Assembly: GCA_963776505.1 (NCBI GenBank)
Contig: CAVZNH010000027.1
Coordinates: forward strand, 1-64,000
Source of the DNA: JAMXLO01 sp963776505
GTDB lineage: Bacteria; Pseudomonadota; Alphaproteobacteria; Acetobacterales; Acetobacteraceae
Direction of reading: 5' to 3'
DNA length: 64,000 nucleotides
In this document: one piece after another, positions 54,878-63,428 of the stretch
How the letters are laid out: the number at the start of each line of letters is the position of its first letter
Numbering within the stretch: the stretch's first letter is position 1
Position numbers and translations under genes: made by a program
The notes under the pieces: model-generated
Databases searched by the model: none
Told to the model about the DNA's origin: nothing
What the model saw: the letters and a program-made list of their open reading frames with translations, nothing else

Positions 54878-55565
54878 CTATTCGTTCCGCGTCAGGCGCT
54901 GGATCACGTAATCCGTGTCCATCACGTCGCCGAAGATCGCATAGAATGCCACCAGCGACGCGTTATGCTCCTCCATCGTCATCGCCGCATTCGCGTCGCT
55001 CACCATGACGGTCTTGAAGTTCGTCATCATCGCGTCGCGCGCCGATGACTTCGCAGCAGACGTTGGTCACAGTCCCGGTGATCAGCACGGTGTCGAAGCC
55101 CCGCGAGCGCAGCCGATACGGCAGATCGCATGTCCCCGGCATGAACGCACTGAACCGGTACTTGCGGACGATCTCGTCCTCCGGCCGAATATCGAGCTCC
55201 GGCCACAGCTCCTGCCCCTTGGTGCCCTCGCTCATCGCGGCGACCCGCCGCTCGCGCATAGCGGGCGTCAGCATCGCATGCGAATTGCTCCATTCGTAAG
55301 CGCCGCGTTCGTCGAACGTGTTCTTGATCCAGAACACACCGCCGCCCGCACCACGTACCACAGAGGCGAGCCGGTTCACGTTGGGCACGATCTCGCGCGC
55401 CATGGGACAGACCGCGTGACCGACCTCATCGTCCATGAATGCATTCTGCAGATCGACCACGATCAGCGCCGTTCGCCTGGGATCGAGATCGGCATGCGGA
55501 TGGGCCACGCCACTCCGCGCGATGACGCGCTCTGCGACGGCGTCGGGGACGTCGAACCAGTTCAT
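54878..55565 (-). pseudogene. isochorismatase-family cysteine hydrolase, frameshifted
   Basis: Starts MNWFDVPDAVAERVIARSG (ATG 55565, nine bases after GGAGGG; ATG 55574 is an alternative). The catalytic Asp is in ALIVVDLQNAFMDD, and the nucleophile region TGTVTNVCCE is present. Immediately after it one extra base near 55046 breaks the frame; without it SSARDAMMTNFKTVMVSDAN reads on to the stop at 54878. The complete protein would be about 228 residues. Its start overlaps the stop of the 99-residue gene upstream. Likely hydrolyses an amide or a similar bond; substrate unknown. Confidence 0.8.
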
Positions 55566-55570
55566 CCGCA

Positions 55571-55870
55571 TCATCCCTCCGCCTCCACACCAAGCGACGC
55601 CAATTCGCCAATGATACTGCGGCGCCGCCCATCGAGCTCCTCCACCGCAAGCTGCTGCAGCCGATGCAGGAACTCCGGCGAGGCGGAGAATCCCTGATAG
55701 TGCGTCGAAGCCGAGCCCTCGCTCGACAACCTCATCGAGGCGTCGCCCGGCATCTTGATGAACAGCTCACAGTCGGCGGGATCGGCGCGTTGCGCGTGCG
55801 CGATCAGCTCCTTCATGCTGTTCAGTTCGCCAATCAGGTGATTGACCCTATCGATGTCCTGGATCTTCAT
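55571..55870 (-). CDS. hypothetical protein, 99 aa
   Basis: Helical protein starting MKIQDIDRVNHLIGELNSMK with QLAVEELDGRRRSIIGELAS near the end. No motif is recognised. ATG 55870 follows GAGG. The stop overlaps the start of the isochorismatase gene, so both are cotranscribed, probably after quiC (106 bp upstream). Confidence 0.6.
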   Translation of the reverse strand: MKIQDIDRVNHLIGELNSMKELIAHAQRADPADCELFIKMPGDASMRLSSEGSASTHYQGFSASPEFLHRLQQLAVEELDGRRRSIIGELASLGVEAEG

Positions 55871-55975
55871 GCCGCCCGCCTCGAAGCTCTGCTGCAGTGT
55901 CCACCCGGTCAGGCGGGTTTGGCTAGGCCCCTGATCCGTTCCCACTGGTCCTCGCGCGATCGTTGGGCCTCCCGA

Positions 55976-57856
55976 TCATAGCATGTATGTTGCGCCAGGA
56001 CTCTGTCGCGCTTGCGCAGCGGTCCGGACGGAGGCGTTGGCAGCGCCGAACCCGGAATAACCGGCCTGACGCTGCACAGCCTCAAAGAAGAACCTATCAT
56101 GGAAGGTGTCGGTGTAGAGGTGGCGGAACTCCCCTGCTTCATCGCGGTCGTAGAGCAAGCCGTGCTTTTGCAGCTCGCTCAGCGTCGCGTCATCCAACGC
56201 CCAGCGCGCCGACAGGTCATCGTAGTAGTTGACCGGCATAGGCAGCAGCGGCGCGTGCAGAACCTCCAGTTCCTGCGCGGTGTGCAAAATATCAGGCGTG
56301 GCGAGCGCGACATGGTGCACTCCGGCCCCCGCGAAAGCGGAAACAAAGCGACCCGTCAGCGTCCCGCGGCCCTCCGACGCATTCAGCACCATGCGTAGCT
56401 TGCCGTCAGGGCTGACCAAAGCGCGGCTGTGCACGAGGCCGTAGGGATCCGCGGTATCCAACTGCGGTTGTGGCATCAGGCCGAACAGGGCGCGCCAGAA
56501 CAACACATGGGACGCCATGCGTCCGACCGGCAAAGCCAGCACCACATGATCGATGCCGAGCAGAGGTGTCACTTCGCCTGAGACCGGAATCAACTCGAAA
56601 TCATCTTCCCAGAAGCTGCGCCCGCTGGCTTCCGGTTGCACCAGATAGACCAACGTCCCGTCTGGCGCGCGCACGGCCGGGATGCGCCGCTCTCCGGCGC
56701 CGAGCGGCTCCTGCCAGTCGGGACACAGCAGCGCGTTTGCGCGGGCCAGCGTGCGAGCAGCGTCGTCGACGCGTATTGCCATGGCGCAGACTGATGGGCC
56801 GTGCAGGTGGAAGTGTTCGGACGCCGCACTGTCCTGCTCTGCGTTCAGCACGAGATTGACACCGCCGTTGCGATACAGATCGACCGCTTTCGACCGATGC
56901 CTTCCAGCATGGTGAAAGCCCAGCGTTTGCAGGAAACTCACCAGCTCCGGCCCGGTCTTCTCGTCCACGGCGAATTCCAGGAACTCGACACCGTTCAATG
57001 CCGGGACAACAGGCAGGCCCGCACCATCGGAAGCCTCGGCCTCGGTCAGAATGAGTGAGCGAAGCCCGTCACGCGCGACGAACCGACCGGGCGCGGCACG
57101 AAAATCGTCGTTGAATACCTCGAGCGAAAGTGGCCCGGTGTAGCCCGACGCCAGCACCGCCCGCATGAATCCGACCACGTCCAGATCGCCTTGGCCGGGG
57201 AAATTGCGGAAATGCCGGCTCCAGCTCAACACGTCCATGGACAGCTTCGGTGCATCCGCCATCTGCACGAGGAACAGCTTCTCTGCCGGCACCTGAGCGA
57301 TACCTGATGAGTCGTCGCCCAAGGCCAGCGTATGGAAGGAGTCCACGATGAGGCCCAGCGCCGGATGAGCGGCCTGCTGCACGATGCGCCATGCATGACC
57401 CCAGCGATTGACGTGCCGGCCCCAACTCAGCGCCTCGAATCCTACCCGCAGCCCGCGTCGTCCCGCACGCTCAGCCATCTCCGCCAGATCAGCAGCGGCA
57501 CGCGAGTCATCATCGATCGCGGCCGACTGCGTGTTGCTGCACACCAGCACAAGATCGGTGCCCAAAGCCTGCATGACATCGAATTTGCGTTCCGCGCGAT
57601 CGAGGTTCCGAGCACGCTGCGGATCCGGCATTGCCTCGAAATCACGGAACGGCTGATAGACCTCGATCGTGAGGCCGAGGTCAGCACAAATCTGGCGTAC
57701 GTCCGCGGGTGAGCCATCGAACGTCAGCAGATCCGCTTCCATGATCTCGACGCCGTCGAAGCCGACCGCGGCACAAGCCTCCAGCTTGTCGCGCAAGGTA
57801 CCGCTGAGCGCCACGGTCGCAATGCATTTCCGCAATGGGCTGCCCGATCCGCTCAT
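55976..57856 (-). CDS. quiC: bifunctional 3-dehydroshikimate dehydratase / HPPD-like protein
   Basis: Two-domain protein of 626 residues. The N-terminal sugar-phosphate isomerase/epimerase-like barrel (about 1-290) has the metal ligands of QuiC/AsbF dehydratases: GFEALSWG, LIVDSFHTLALGDD, FLVQMADAP and LSLEVFND; it converts 3-dehydroshikimate to protocatechuate. The C-terminal part (about 295-610) has two vicinal-oxygen-chelate modules as in 4-hydroxyphenylpyruvate dioxygenase (EFLEFAVDE, GIDHVVLALP, GVHHVALATPD, RFFFEAVQR). This fusion is known for bacterial QuiC. ATG 57856 follows GAGGGG. Two tandem 18-bp repeats lie just upstream. Confidence 0.9.
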   Translation of the reverse strand: MSGSGSPLRKCIATVALSGTLRDKLEACAAVGFDGVEIMEADLLTFDGSPADVRQICADLGLTIEVYQPFRDFEAMPDPQRARNLDRAERKFDVMQALGTDLVLVCSNTQSAAIDDDSRAAADLAEMAERAGRRGLRVGFEALSWGRHVNRWGHAWRIVQQAAHPALGLIVDSFHTLALGDDSSGIAQVPAEKLFLVQMADAPKLSMDVLSWSRHFRNFPGQGDLDVVGFMRAVLASGYTGPLSLEVFNDDFRAAPGRFVARDGLRSLILTEAEASDGAGLPVVPALNGVEFLEFAVDEKTGPELVSFLQTLGFHHAGRHRSKAVDLYRNGGVNLVLNAEQDSAASEHFHLHGPSVCAMAIRVDDAARTLARANALLCPDWQEPLGAGERRIPAVRAPDGTLVYLVQPEASGRSFWEDDFELIPVSGEVTPLLGIDHVVLALPVGRMASHVLFWRALFGLMPQPQLDTADPYGLVHSRALVSPDGKLRMVLNASEGRGTLTGRFVSAFAGAGVHHVALATPDILHTAQELEVLHAPLLPMPVNYYDDLSARWALDDATLSELQKHGLLYDRDEAGEFRHLYTDTFHDRFFFEAVQRQAGYSGFGAANASVRTAAQARQSPGATYML

Positions 57857-57877
57857 ATGCCCCTCGGTTTCCTGAGC

Positions 57878-57913
57878 CAGTCTTTAAAGGACAATCAGTC
57901 TTTAAAGGACAAG
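57878..57913 (-). promoter_or_regulatory. two tandem 18-bp repeats upstream of quiC
   Basis: CAGTCTTTAAAGGACAAT (57878-57895) is followed directly by CAGTCTTTAAAGGACAAG (57896-57913). Each unit contains GTC-TTTAAA-G-GAC, an imperfect palindrome. The repeats lie 22-57 bp before the quiC ATG, on top of the expected promoter or leader, and are candidates for a cooperative operator. Confidence 0.55.
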
Positions 57914-57998
57914 CAGAACCGCGGCCGATCGGCCCCACCTATTGAAGGTAAGACAGGCGGGCCGGTCGCCTAGTTTACATCAGACCCCAAGGTGCGCG

Positions 57999-58499
57999 TT
58001 AGAACGGGATTTCATCATCCAGATCGCCGCCTTTGGGCGCTTCCCACGACGGACCGCCGCCACGCGAGGCGCCGACAGGGGCACGCTGCGCCGGCGCGCG
58101 CTCGCTGCGATAGCCGCCGCCTTCGCCCGCTCCGGCTTCTGCGCCACCGCGCGTATCCAGCATGGTCAATTGACCGTTGAACCGGCCGATCACCACTTCC
58201 GTGGTATACCGCTCCTGGCCCGACTGGTCTGTCCACTTGCGCGTCTGCAACGATCCCTCGACGTAAATCTTGGCGCCCTTCTTTAGAAACCGCTCGGCCA
58301 CGTCAGCGACCCGGTCATTGAATATCACCACCCGATGCCACTCGGTTCGCTCCTTGCGCTCGCCCGAGGCGCGATCGTTCCAGGTCTCGCTGGTGGCCAG
58401 CGTGAGGTTGACGATCTTGGAGCCATCCTGCGTGGTGCGCACCTCCGGGTCCTTGCCCATGTTGCCCACCAGGATCACCTTGTTGACGCTGCCCGCCAT
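57999..58499 (-). CDS. ssb: single-stranded DNA-binding protein
   Basis: OB-fold protein of 166 residues that coats single-stranded DNA in replication, recombination and repair. It begins MAGSVNKVILVGNMGKDPEV, has RTEWHRVVIFNDRVADVAER and GAKIYVEGSLQTRKW, a Gly-rich linker, and the conserved acidic tip DDEIPF that recruits partners. Divergent from uvrA with a LexA-type site between them. Confidence 0.96.
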   Translation of the reverse strand: MAGSVNKVILVGNMGKDPEVRTTQDGSKIVNLTLATSETWNDRASGERKERTEWHRVVIFNDRVADVAERFLKKGAKIYVEGSLQTRKWTDQSGQERYTTEVVIGRFNGQLTMLDTRGGAEAGAGEGGGYRSERAPAQRAPVGASRGGGPSWEAPKGGDLDDEIPF

Positions 58500-58627
58500 C
58501 GCTTCAATCCCCTATCAAAGGAGGCACTCTAGCCCCCGCTCCCACACGCTGCCATCCTATGGGCCATCCTGGGCGGAGTCGCTTAACAGACCTTTCCAAG
58601 ACCCCTGAAAATTGCCATATAAGACGA

Positions 58628-58642
58628 GAACATCTCAAGAAC
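58628..58642 (+). promoter_or_regulatory. LexA (SOS) box upstream of uvrA
   Basis: GAACATCTCAAGAAC is the reverse complement form of GTTC-N7-GTTC, the alphaproteobacterial LexA consensus, 20 bp before the uvrA ATG and downstream of a TATAAG hexamer (58618-58623). uvrA is a classical SOS gene. The site could also influence the divergent ssb gene. Confidence 0.82.
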
Positions 58643-58661
58643 AAGTATAGGACCACGCGGC

Positions 58662-61535
58662 ATGGCCGGCTCCATCCACGTTCGCGGCGCGCGCGAGCAC
58701 AATCTGAAGAACGTGGATGTGGTGATCCCACGCGACCGGCTGACCGTGATCACCGGCCTGTCGGGCTCCGGCAAGTCGTCCCTGGCGTTCGACACGATCT
58801 ATGCCGAGGGCCAGCGCCGTTACGTCAAGTCGCTGTCCGCCTACGCGCGGCAGTTCCTCGAGCTGATGGGCAAGCCCGACGTGGACAGCATCGAAGGCCT
58901 GTCGCCGGCGATCTCGATCGAGCAGAAGACCACCAGCCGCAATCCGCGCTCCACCGTCGGCACGGTGACCGAGATCCACGACTACATGCGCCTGCTGTGG
59001 GCGCGCACCGGCGTGCCCTACTCGCCGGCCACTGGCCTGCCAATCGAGGCGCAGACCGTGTCGCAGATGGTGGACCGCGTGATGGCGATGCCGGAAGGCA
59101 CGCGTCTGCTGCTGCTTGCGCCCGTGGTGCGCGATCGCAAGGGCGAATACCGCAAGGAACTGGCAGAGCTTCAACGCCGCGGCTTCACCCGCGTGAAGGT
59201 GGACAGCAAGCTCTACGAAATCGGCGAAGTCCCCTCGCTGAACCGCAAGATCAAGCACGAGATCGAGGCGGTGGTGGACCGCATCGTGGTGCGCGACGGC
59301 ATCGCCCCGCGGCTGGCCGACAGTTTCGAGACCGCGCTCGCACTGTCCGACGGCATCGTCTATGCCGAGAACGCCGATGCCAAAGGGGACACCCCCGAAC
59401 GCACGGTTTTCTCGTCGCGCTTCGCCTGTCCGGTATCGGGCTTCTCAATCGAGGAGATCGAGCCGCGCCTGTTCAGCTTCAACTCGCCGCACGGCGCATG
59501 CCCTGCGTGTGACGGCCTCGGCGTGGAAAGCTTCTTCGACCCTGAACTGGTGGTACCGGACGAGCGGCTGTCACTCGCTGGTGGCGCGGTCATGCCGTGG
59601 ACCGGCGCGCAGAGCCCCTATTACGACCAGACGCTGCAAAGCCTCGCGCGCCACTTCAAGGTGAGGACGAGTGACGCATGGCAGGACCTGCCGGCAAAGG
59701 TGCGCGATGCGATCCTGCACGGCACCGGCGATGAGCCCGTGGCGTTCACCTACAAGGACGGCGTGCGCGCCTACACGGTGACCAAGCCGTTCGAAGGCGT
59801 GGTGCGCAACCTGCAACGACGCTATCAGGAGTCCGACAGCGTCTGGGTGCGCGAGGAGCTGTCGCGCTACCAGGCCGAGAAGCCCTGCGCCGTATGCAAT
59901 GGCGCGCGCCTCAAGCCGGAGGCGCTGGCAGTCCGCGTCGGCGGCAGGAACATCGCCGAGGCATCGGAGTTGTCGATCCGTACAGCGGCAGCATGGTTCG
60001 AAACCGTGATCGACACGATGACGCCGCAGCGGCAGGAGATCGCGCGACGCATCCTCCGCGAGATCTGCGAACGCCTGCAATTCCTCGTCGATGTCGGGCT
60101 CGACTATCTCACGCTGTCACGCAGCTCCGCCACGCTGTCGGGCGGTGAGAGCCAGCGCATTCGGCTCGCCAGCCAGATCGGCTCCGGCCTCACCGGCGTT
60201 CTTTACGTGCTCGACGAACCATCGATCGGCCTGCATCAGCGCGACAACGAACGCCTGCTCGGCACGCTGCGCCGGCTCCGCGACCTCGGCAACACCGTTC
60301 TTGTCGTGGAGCATGACGAGGAGGCGATTCGCGCGGCGGATCATCTGATCGACATGGGTCCGGCCGCAGGTATCGACGGTGGACGTGTGGTCGCGGAAGG
60401 CACCCCGGCGGAGGTGTCGGCAAATCCGAAGTCGCTGACTGGCGATTATCTCGCAGGGCGCAGGCGCATCGACGTACCTGTCATGCGCCGTCCGATGCAG
60501 AAGGATCGCATTCTCCGCGTGGTGAATGCGCGCGGCAACAACCTGAAATCAATCAGCGCAGGCTTCCCGCTCGGCACCTTCACCTGCGTCACCGGCGTGT
60601 CAGGCGGCGGCAAGTCCACGCTTGTCGTGGACACGCTGTACAAAGCCACAGCTCGGCGGTTGATGGGTGCGGGCGAGGTACCGGCGCCGCACGACCACAT
60701 TGAAGGCCTCGAACTGCTCGACAAGATCATCGACATCGACCAATCGCCGATCGGTCGCACTCCGCGCTCCAATCCCGCCACCTACACCGACCTGTTCGCG
60801 CCGATCCGCGACTGGTTTGCCGAGCTGCCGGAGTCACGCGCGCGCGGCTACAAGCCGGGACGCTTCAGCTTCAACGTAAAGGGTGGACGCTGCGAGGCAT
60901 GCCAGGGCGACGGCGTGCTGAAGATCGAAATGCACTTCCTGCCCGACGTCTACGTCCGCTGCGATGTCTGCAAGGGCCAGCGCTACAATCGCGAGACGCT
61001 GGAAATCAAGTTCCGCGACAAGTCGATCGCCGAGGTGTTGGCGATGACGGTCGATGAGGCGGTGCCGTATTTCAGTGCGCAGACACGCATCCACGACAGG
61101 CTGCGCATCCTCCAGCAGGTGGGGCTCGGCTACATCGCACTCGGGCAGCAGGCCACCACGTTGTCGGGCGGCGAGGCGCAGCGGATCAAGCTGTCGAAGG
61201 AACTGGCACGTCGCGCCACGGGCCGCACGTTGTACATCCTGGACGAGCCCACCACCGGCCTTCACTTCGAGGATGTGCGCAAGCTGTTGGAAGTGCTGCA
61301 CGCGCTGGTCGACCAGGGGAACACCGTCGTGGTGATCGAGCACAATCTGGAAGTGATCAAGACCGCCGACTGGATTCTCGATCTCGGTCCCGAGGGCGGC
61401 GACGGCGGCGGTCGCATCGTGGCGGAGGGGACGCCGGAGGATATCGCCGCACACCCCAACAGCTACACCGGCCGCTTCCTGTCGCCGCTGCTGATGCGCG
61501 CGACAACGCGGCAGAAAGCACGCCGCCGCGCCTGA
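58662..61535 (+). CDS. uvrA: UvrABC excision nuclease subunit A
   Basis: DNA damage sensor of nucleotide excision repair, 957 residues, full length. The first ATPase has Walker A GLSGSGKSS at 32-40, the second GVSGGGKSTL. Signatures LSGGESQRIRLASQIGSGL and LSGGEAQRIKLSKELAR and Walker B regions VLDEPSIGLHQRD and ILDEPTTGLHFED are present, as are zinc-binding pairs CPACDG, CAVC, CEACQGDG and CDVCKG. The frame is uninterrupted over 2.9 kb. Preceded by a LexA box. Acts as UvrA2 loading UvrB at lesions. Confidence 0.98.
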   Translation: MAGSIHVRGAREHNLKNVDVVIPRDRLTVITGLSGSGKSSLAFDTIYAEGQRRYVKSLSAYARQFLELMGKPDVDSIEGLSPAISIEQKTTSRNPRSTVGTVTEIHDYMRLLWARTGVPYSPATGLPIEAQTVSQMVDRVMAMPEGTRLLLLAPVVRDRKGEYRKELAELQRRGFTRVKVDSKLYEIGEVPSLNRKIKHEIEAVVDRIVVRDGIAPRLADSFETALALSDGIVYAENADAKGDTPERTVFSSRFACPVSGFSIEEIEPRLFSFNSPHGACPACDGLGVESFFDPELVVPDERLSLAGGAVMPWTGAQSPYYDQTLQSLARHFKVRTSDAWQDLPAKVRDAILHGTGDEPVAFTYKDGVRAYTVTKPFEGVVRNLQRRYQESDSVWVREELSRYQAEKPCAVCNGARLKPEALAVRVGGRNIAEASELSIRTAAAWFETVIDTMTPQRQEIARRILREICERLQFLVDVGLDYLTLSRSSATLSGGESQRIRLASQIGSGLTGVLYVLDEPSIGLHQRDNERLLGTLRRLRDLGNTVLVVEHDEEAIRAADHLIDMGPAAGIDGGRVVAEGTPAEVSANPKSLTGDYLAGRRRIDVPVMRRPMQKDRILRVVNARGNNLKSISAGFPLGTFTCVTGVSGGGKSTLVVDTLYKATARRLMGAGEVPAPHDHIEGLELLDKIIDIDQSPIGRTPRSNPATYTDLFAPIRDWFAELPESRARGYKPGRFSFNVKGGRCEACQGDGVLKIEMHFLPDVYVRCDVCKGQRYNRETLEIKFRDKSIAEVLAMTVDEAVPYFSAQTRIHDRLRILQQVGLGYIALGQQATTLSGGEAQRIKLSKELARRATGRTLYILDEPTTGLHFEDVRKLLEVLHALVDQGNTVVVIEHNLEVIKTADWILDLGPEGGDGGGRIVAEGTPEDIAAHPNSYTGRFLSPLLMRATTRQKARRRA

Positions 61536-61603
61536 TCAACTGCCATTGAGGCCGCAACGATCCTTTGGTAGGATGTTGCCATGAACCAACAGGGGAAACC
61601 GAT

Positions 61604-61783
61604 ATGAAGGACTTCGCTTGCAGGCGTTGGAACCTGCTCAGTGCGCTATTGGCAATGTTGGTTTTATCAGGTTCCGTGATCACACTCGGTGGCTGCAATA
61701 CCACCGCGGGTCTCGGTCAGGACGTCAGCGCGACGGGCAAAGCGGTGACCAACAGCGCCGACAAGGTCAAGCAAGGACTGTAA
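61604..61783 (+). CDS. entericidin A/B-family small lipoprotein
   Basis: A 59-residue lipoprotein: signal LLSALLAMLVLSGSVITLGGC with lipobox LGGC, then NTTAGLGQDVSATGKAVTNS and ADKVKQGL. The GLGQDVSATGKAVTNSAD segment is typical of entericidins, stress-induced cell-envelope peptides. ATG 61604 follows AGGGGAAA. Convergent with the next gene (3-bp gap). Confidence 0.85.
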   Translation: MKDFACRRWNLLSALLAMLVLSGSVITLGGCNTTAGLGQDVSATGKAVTNSADKVKQGL

Positions 61784-61786
61784 GCG

Positions 61787-62557
61787 TCAGACGCGGGCGG
61801 CAATACCGGCGAATGTGACGGCCAGTCGGTCGGCGAGGCCGCGCTGTGATGGCAACGCCGAAATCCGTCGGAGGTCGCGCCTCGCCAGTACGGCAGGTAG
61901 ACCCGCCGCGATGGCTCTCCGCGGCAGCCGCATTCGCCCCAGCAGCATCAATCCTTCGTGGGCAAGACGCCGCGCGACGGCTCGCGCTGCCACAGCGGAC
62001 GGTTCGGCGATGAGGCCCTCAGGCGTCAGACCATGCTCTGCCAGGATATCCGCCGGTAGCAGGCACCGGCCTTGGCGGCTGTGCGCGGGAATGCTGCGCA
62101 GCAGACCCGCGATGCCGTAGGCGGCGCCCAGCGGCCGCAGCGTCTCCGGATCGGGGGCGCCGAGCAGACGCCCTGCGGCCACCGCCACGCCGCCGGCACC
62201 CGCGAACAGATAGTCGCGCCAGTCCGTCATGGTCTCGAATGCCGGCTCCGCCTCGGCCTCGCGCGCCTCGATCAGCCGCAGCAGATCGCCGCGATCGAGT
62301 TCGCCGGCATCGATCGCGGCGTGCAGCGGCTCGGCCACCTCATGGCGGCGATACGTGCCCTCGACGACCTCGCGCCACCATTGCAGCCGGATCAGCGCGA
62401 GCGGCGGCTCCGACACCACCTCACGCGCGCGTGCCAGCTCGTGATTGAACGCATAGAGCGTGAGCAGCGCATCGCGCTTGTCGGGCGGCGCAAACAGAGC
62501 GGTCAGGAACCGATCCGGATCATGCCGACGAACCAGCGCGGCGATCGCCTCGTTCAT
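61787..62557 (-). CDS. squalene/phytoene synthase-like protein lacking the Asp motifs (NDUFAF6-like)
   Basis: All-helical protein of 256 residues. LLTLYAFNHELARAREVVSE and LALIRLQWWREVVEGTY give the fold, but the first DxxxD motif is replaced by ELARAREV and the second is absent where GIAGLLRSIPAHSRQGRCLL stands. The residues that bind diphosphate-Mg are therefore missing, as in the mitochondrial complex I assembly factor NDUFAF6 and its bacterial relatives. A catalytic prenyl synthase role is unlikely; an assembly or accessory role is inferred. Confidence 0.8.
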   Translation of the reverse strand: MNEAIAALVRRHDPDRFLTALFAPPDKRDALLTLYAFNHELARAREVVSEPPLALIRLQWWREVVEGTYRRHEVAEPLHAAIDAGELDRGDLLRLIEAREAEAEPAFETMTDWRDYLFAGAGGVAVAAGRLLGAPDPETLRPLGAAYGIAGLLRSIPAHSRQGRCLLPADILAEHGLTPEGLIAEPSAVAARAVARRLAHEGLMLLGRMRLPRRAIAAGLPAVLARRDLRRISALPSQRGLADRLAVTFAGIAARV

Positions 62558-62677
62558 CCGCCCAAGGTGGCGTCTGTCCTCAACCCGTGCCAGCTTGACG
62601 CGTTCCAGCCCCGGTCATAGCTAAAGGCCACTCCCGGCGAACGGCATCGCATCACTGCAACCAGCGGAGGACACTCC

Positions 62678-63286
62678 ATGGCTTTCGAACTTCCCTCGCT
62701 TCCCTATTCCACGTCCGCCCTCGCGGCAAAACGGATGTGCCAGGAAACCCTGGAGCTCCATCACGGCAAGCATCACCAAGCCTATGTGACGGCGCTGAAC
62801 GGCTTCGTCGAGAAGGACCCCAACCTGCAGGGCAAGTCGCTCGAAGACATCGTCAAGCTGTCACACAACAAGCCGGACATGGCGCCGGTATTCAATAATG
62901 CCGGCCAGCATTGGAACCACATCCTGTTCTGGCAGAACATGAGCCCGAACGGCGGCAAGATCCCCGGCGCGCTGGAGAAGAAGATCACCGAGGACTTCGG
63001 CGGTGTGGCGAAGTTCAAGGACGCATTCAAGGCCGGCGGGGTCGGTCAGTTCGGCTCCGGCTGGGTGTGGTTGGTGCTCGCCTCCGACGGCAAGCTGAAG
63101 GTGACGCGTTCGCCGAACGGCTCCAACCCGCTCGCCACCGGCGAAGGCAAGGCGCTGCTCGGCTGCGACGTGTGGGAGCACAGCTACTACCTCGACTTCC
63201 GCAACGTCCGCCCGGACTATCTCCAGAACTGGATCGATAACCTCGCGAACTACGAATACGCCGAAGCGCAGCTGAAGGCGGCCTGA
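62678..63286 (+). CDS. sodB: superoxide dismutase, Fe/Mn type (probably Fe)
   Basis: Cytoplasmic dismutase of 202 residues. ELPSLPYSTSALAA starts the family N-terminus; metal ligands are in ELHHGKHHQAYV, NNAGQHWNHILFW and CDVWEHSYYLDF. AGQHWNHILFW and FGSGWVWLVLASDGKL favour the iron form. ATG 62678 follows GGAGGA. Followed by an intrinsic terminator. Confidence 0.95.
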   Translation: MAFELPSLPYSTSALAAKRMCQETLELHHGKHHQAYVTALNGFVEKDPNLQGKSLEDIVKLSHNKPDMAPVFNNAGQHWNHILFWQNMSPNGGKIPGALEKKITEDFGGVAKFKDAFKAGGVGQFGSGWVWLVLASDGKLKVTRSPNGSNPLATGEGKALLGCDVWEHSYYLDFRNVRPDYLQNWIDNLANYEYAEAQLKAA

Positions 63287-63300
63287 TCCGCATCGTGACA

Positions 63301-63322
63301 GGGGAGCGTGAGTACGCTCCCC
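63301..63322 (+). terminator. intrinsic terminator after sodB
   Basis: GGGGAGCGT (63301-63309) and ACGCTCCCC (63314-63322) form a perfect 9-bp stem with a GAGT loop, 14 bp after the sodB stop, followed by tgttcgtcctg. Confidence 0.8.
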
Positions 63323-63331
63323 TGTTCGTCC

Positions 63332-63417
63332 TGTCATTGCGAGAAGCGCAGCGACCAAGCAATCCGCATCATAGGTTCGCTCCGCCGAACGAGATTGCTC
63401 CGTCGCGGCGAATGACA
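63332..63417. repeat. palindromic repeat element (CATTGCGAG / GCAATC family), copy 2
   Basis: The left arm 63332-63364 (TGTCATTGCGAGAAGCGCAG, then GACCAAGCAATC) is closely similar to the left arm at 12721. The right arm 63393-63417 (GATTGCTCCGTCGCGGCGAATGACA) is a shortened complement. It lies between the sodB terminator and the convergent yajC gene. Confidence 0.75.
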
Positions 63418-63428
63418 ATGGCTGGGTC

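Noticed and set aside
57878..57913. Start of a CRISPR array
   Set aside because: The two repeats abut without a spacer and there are only two.
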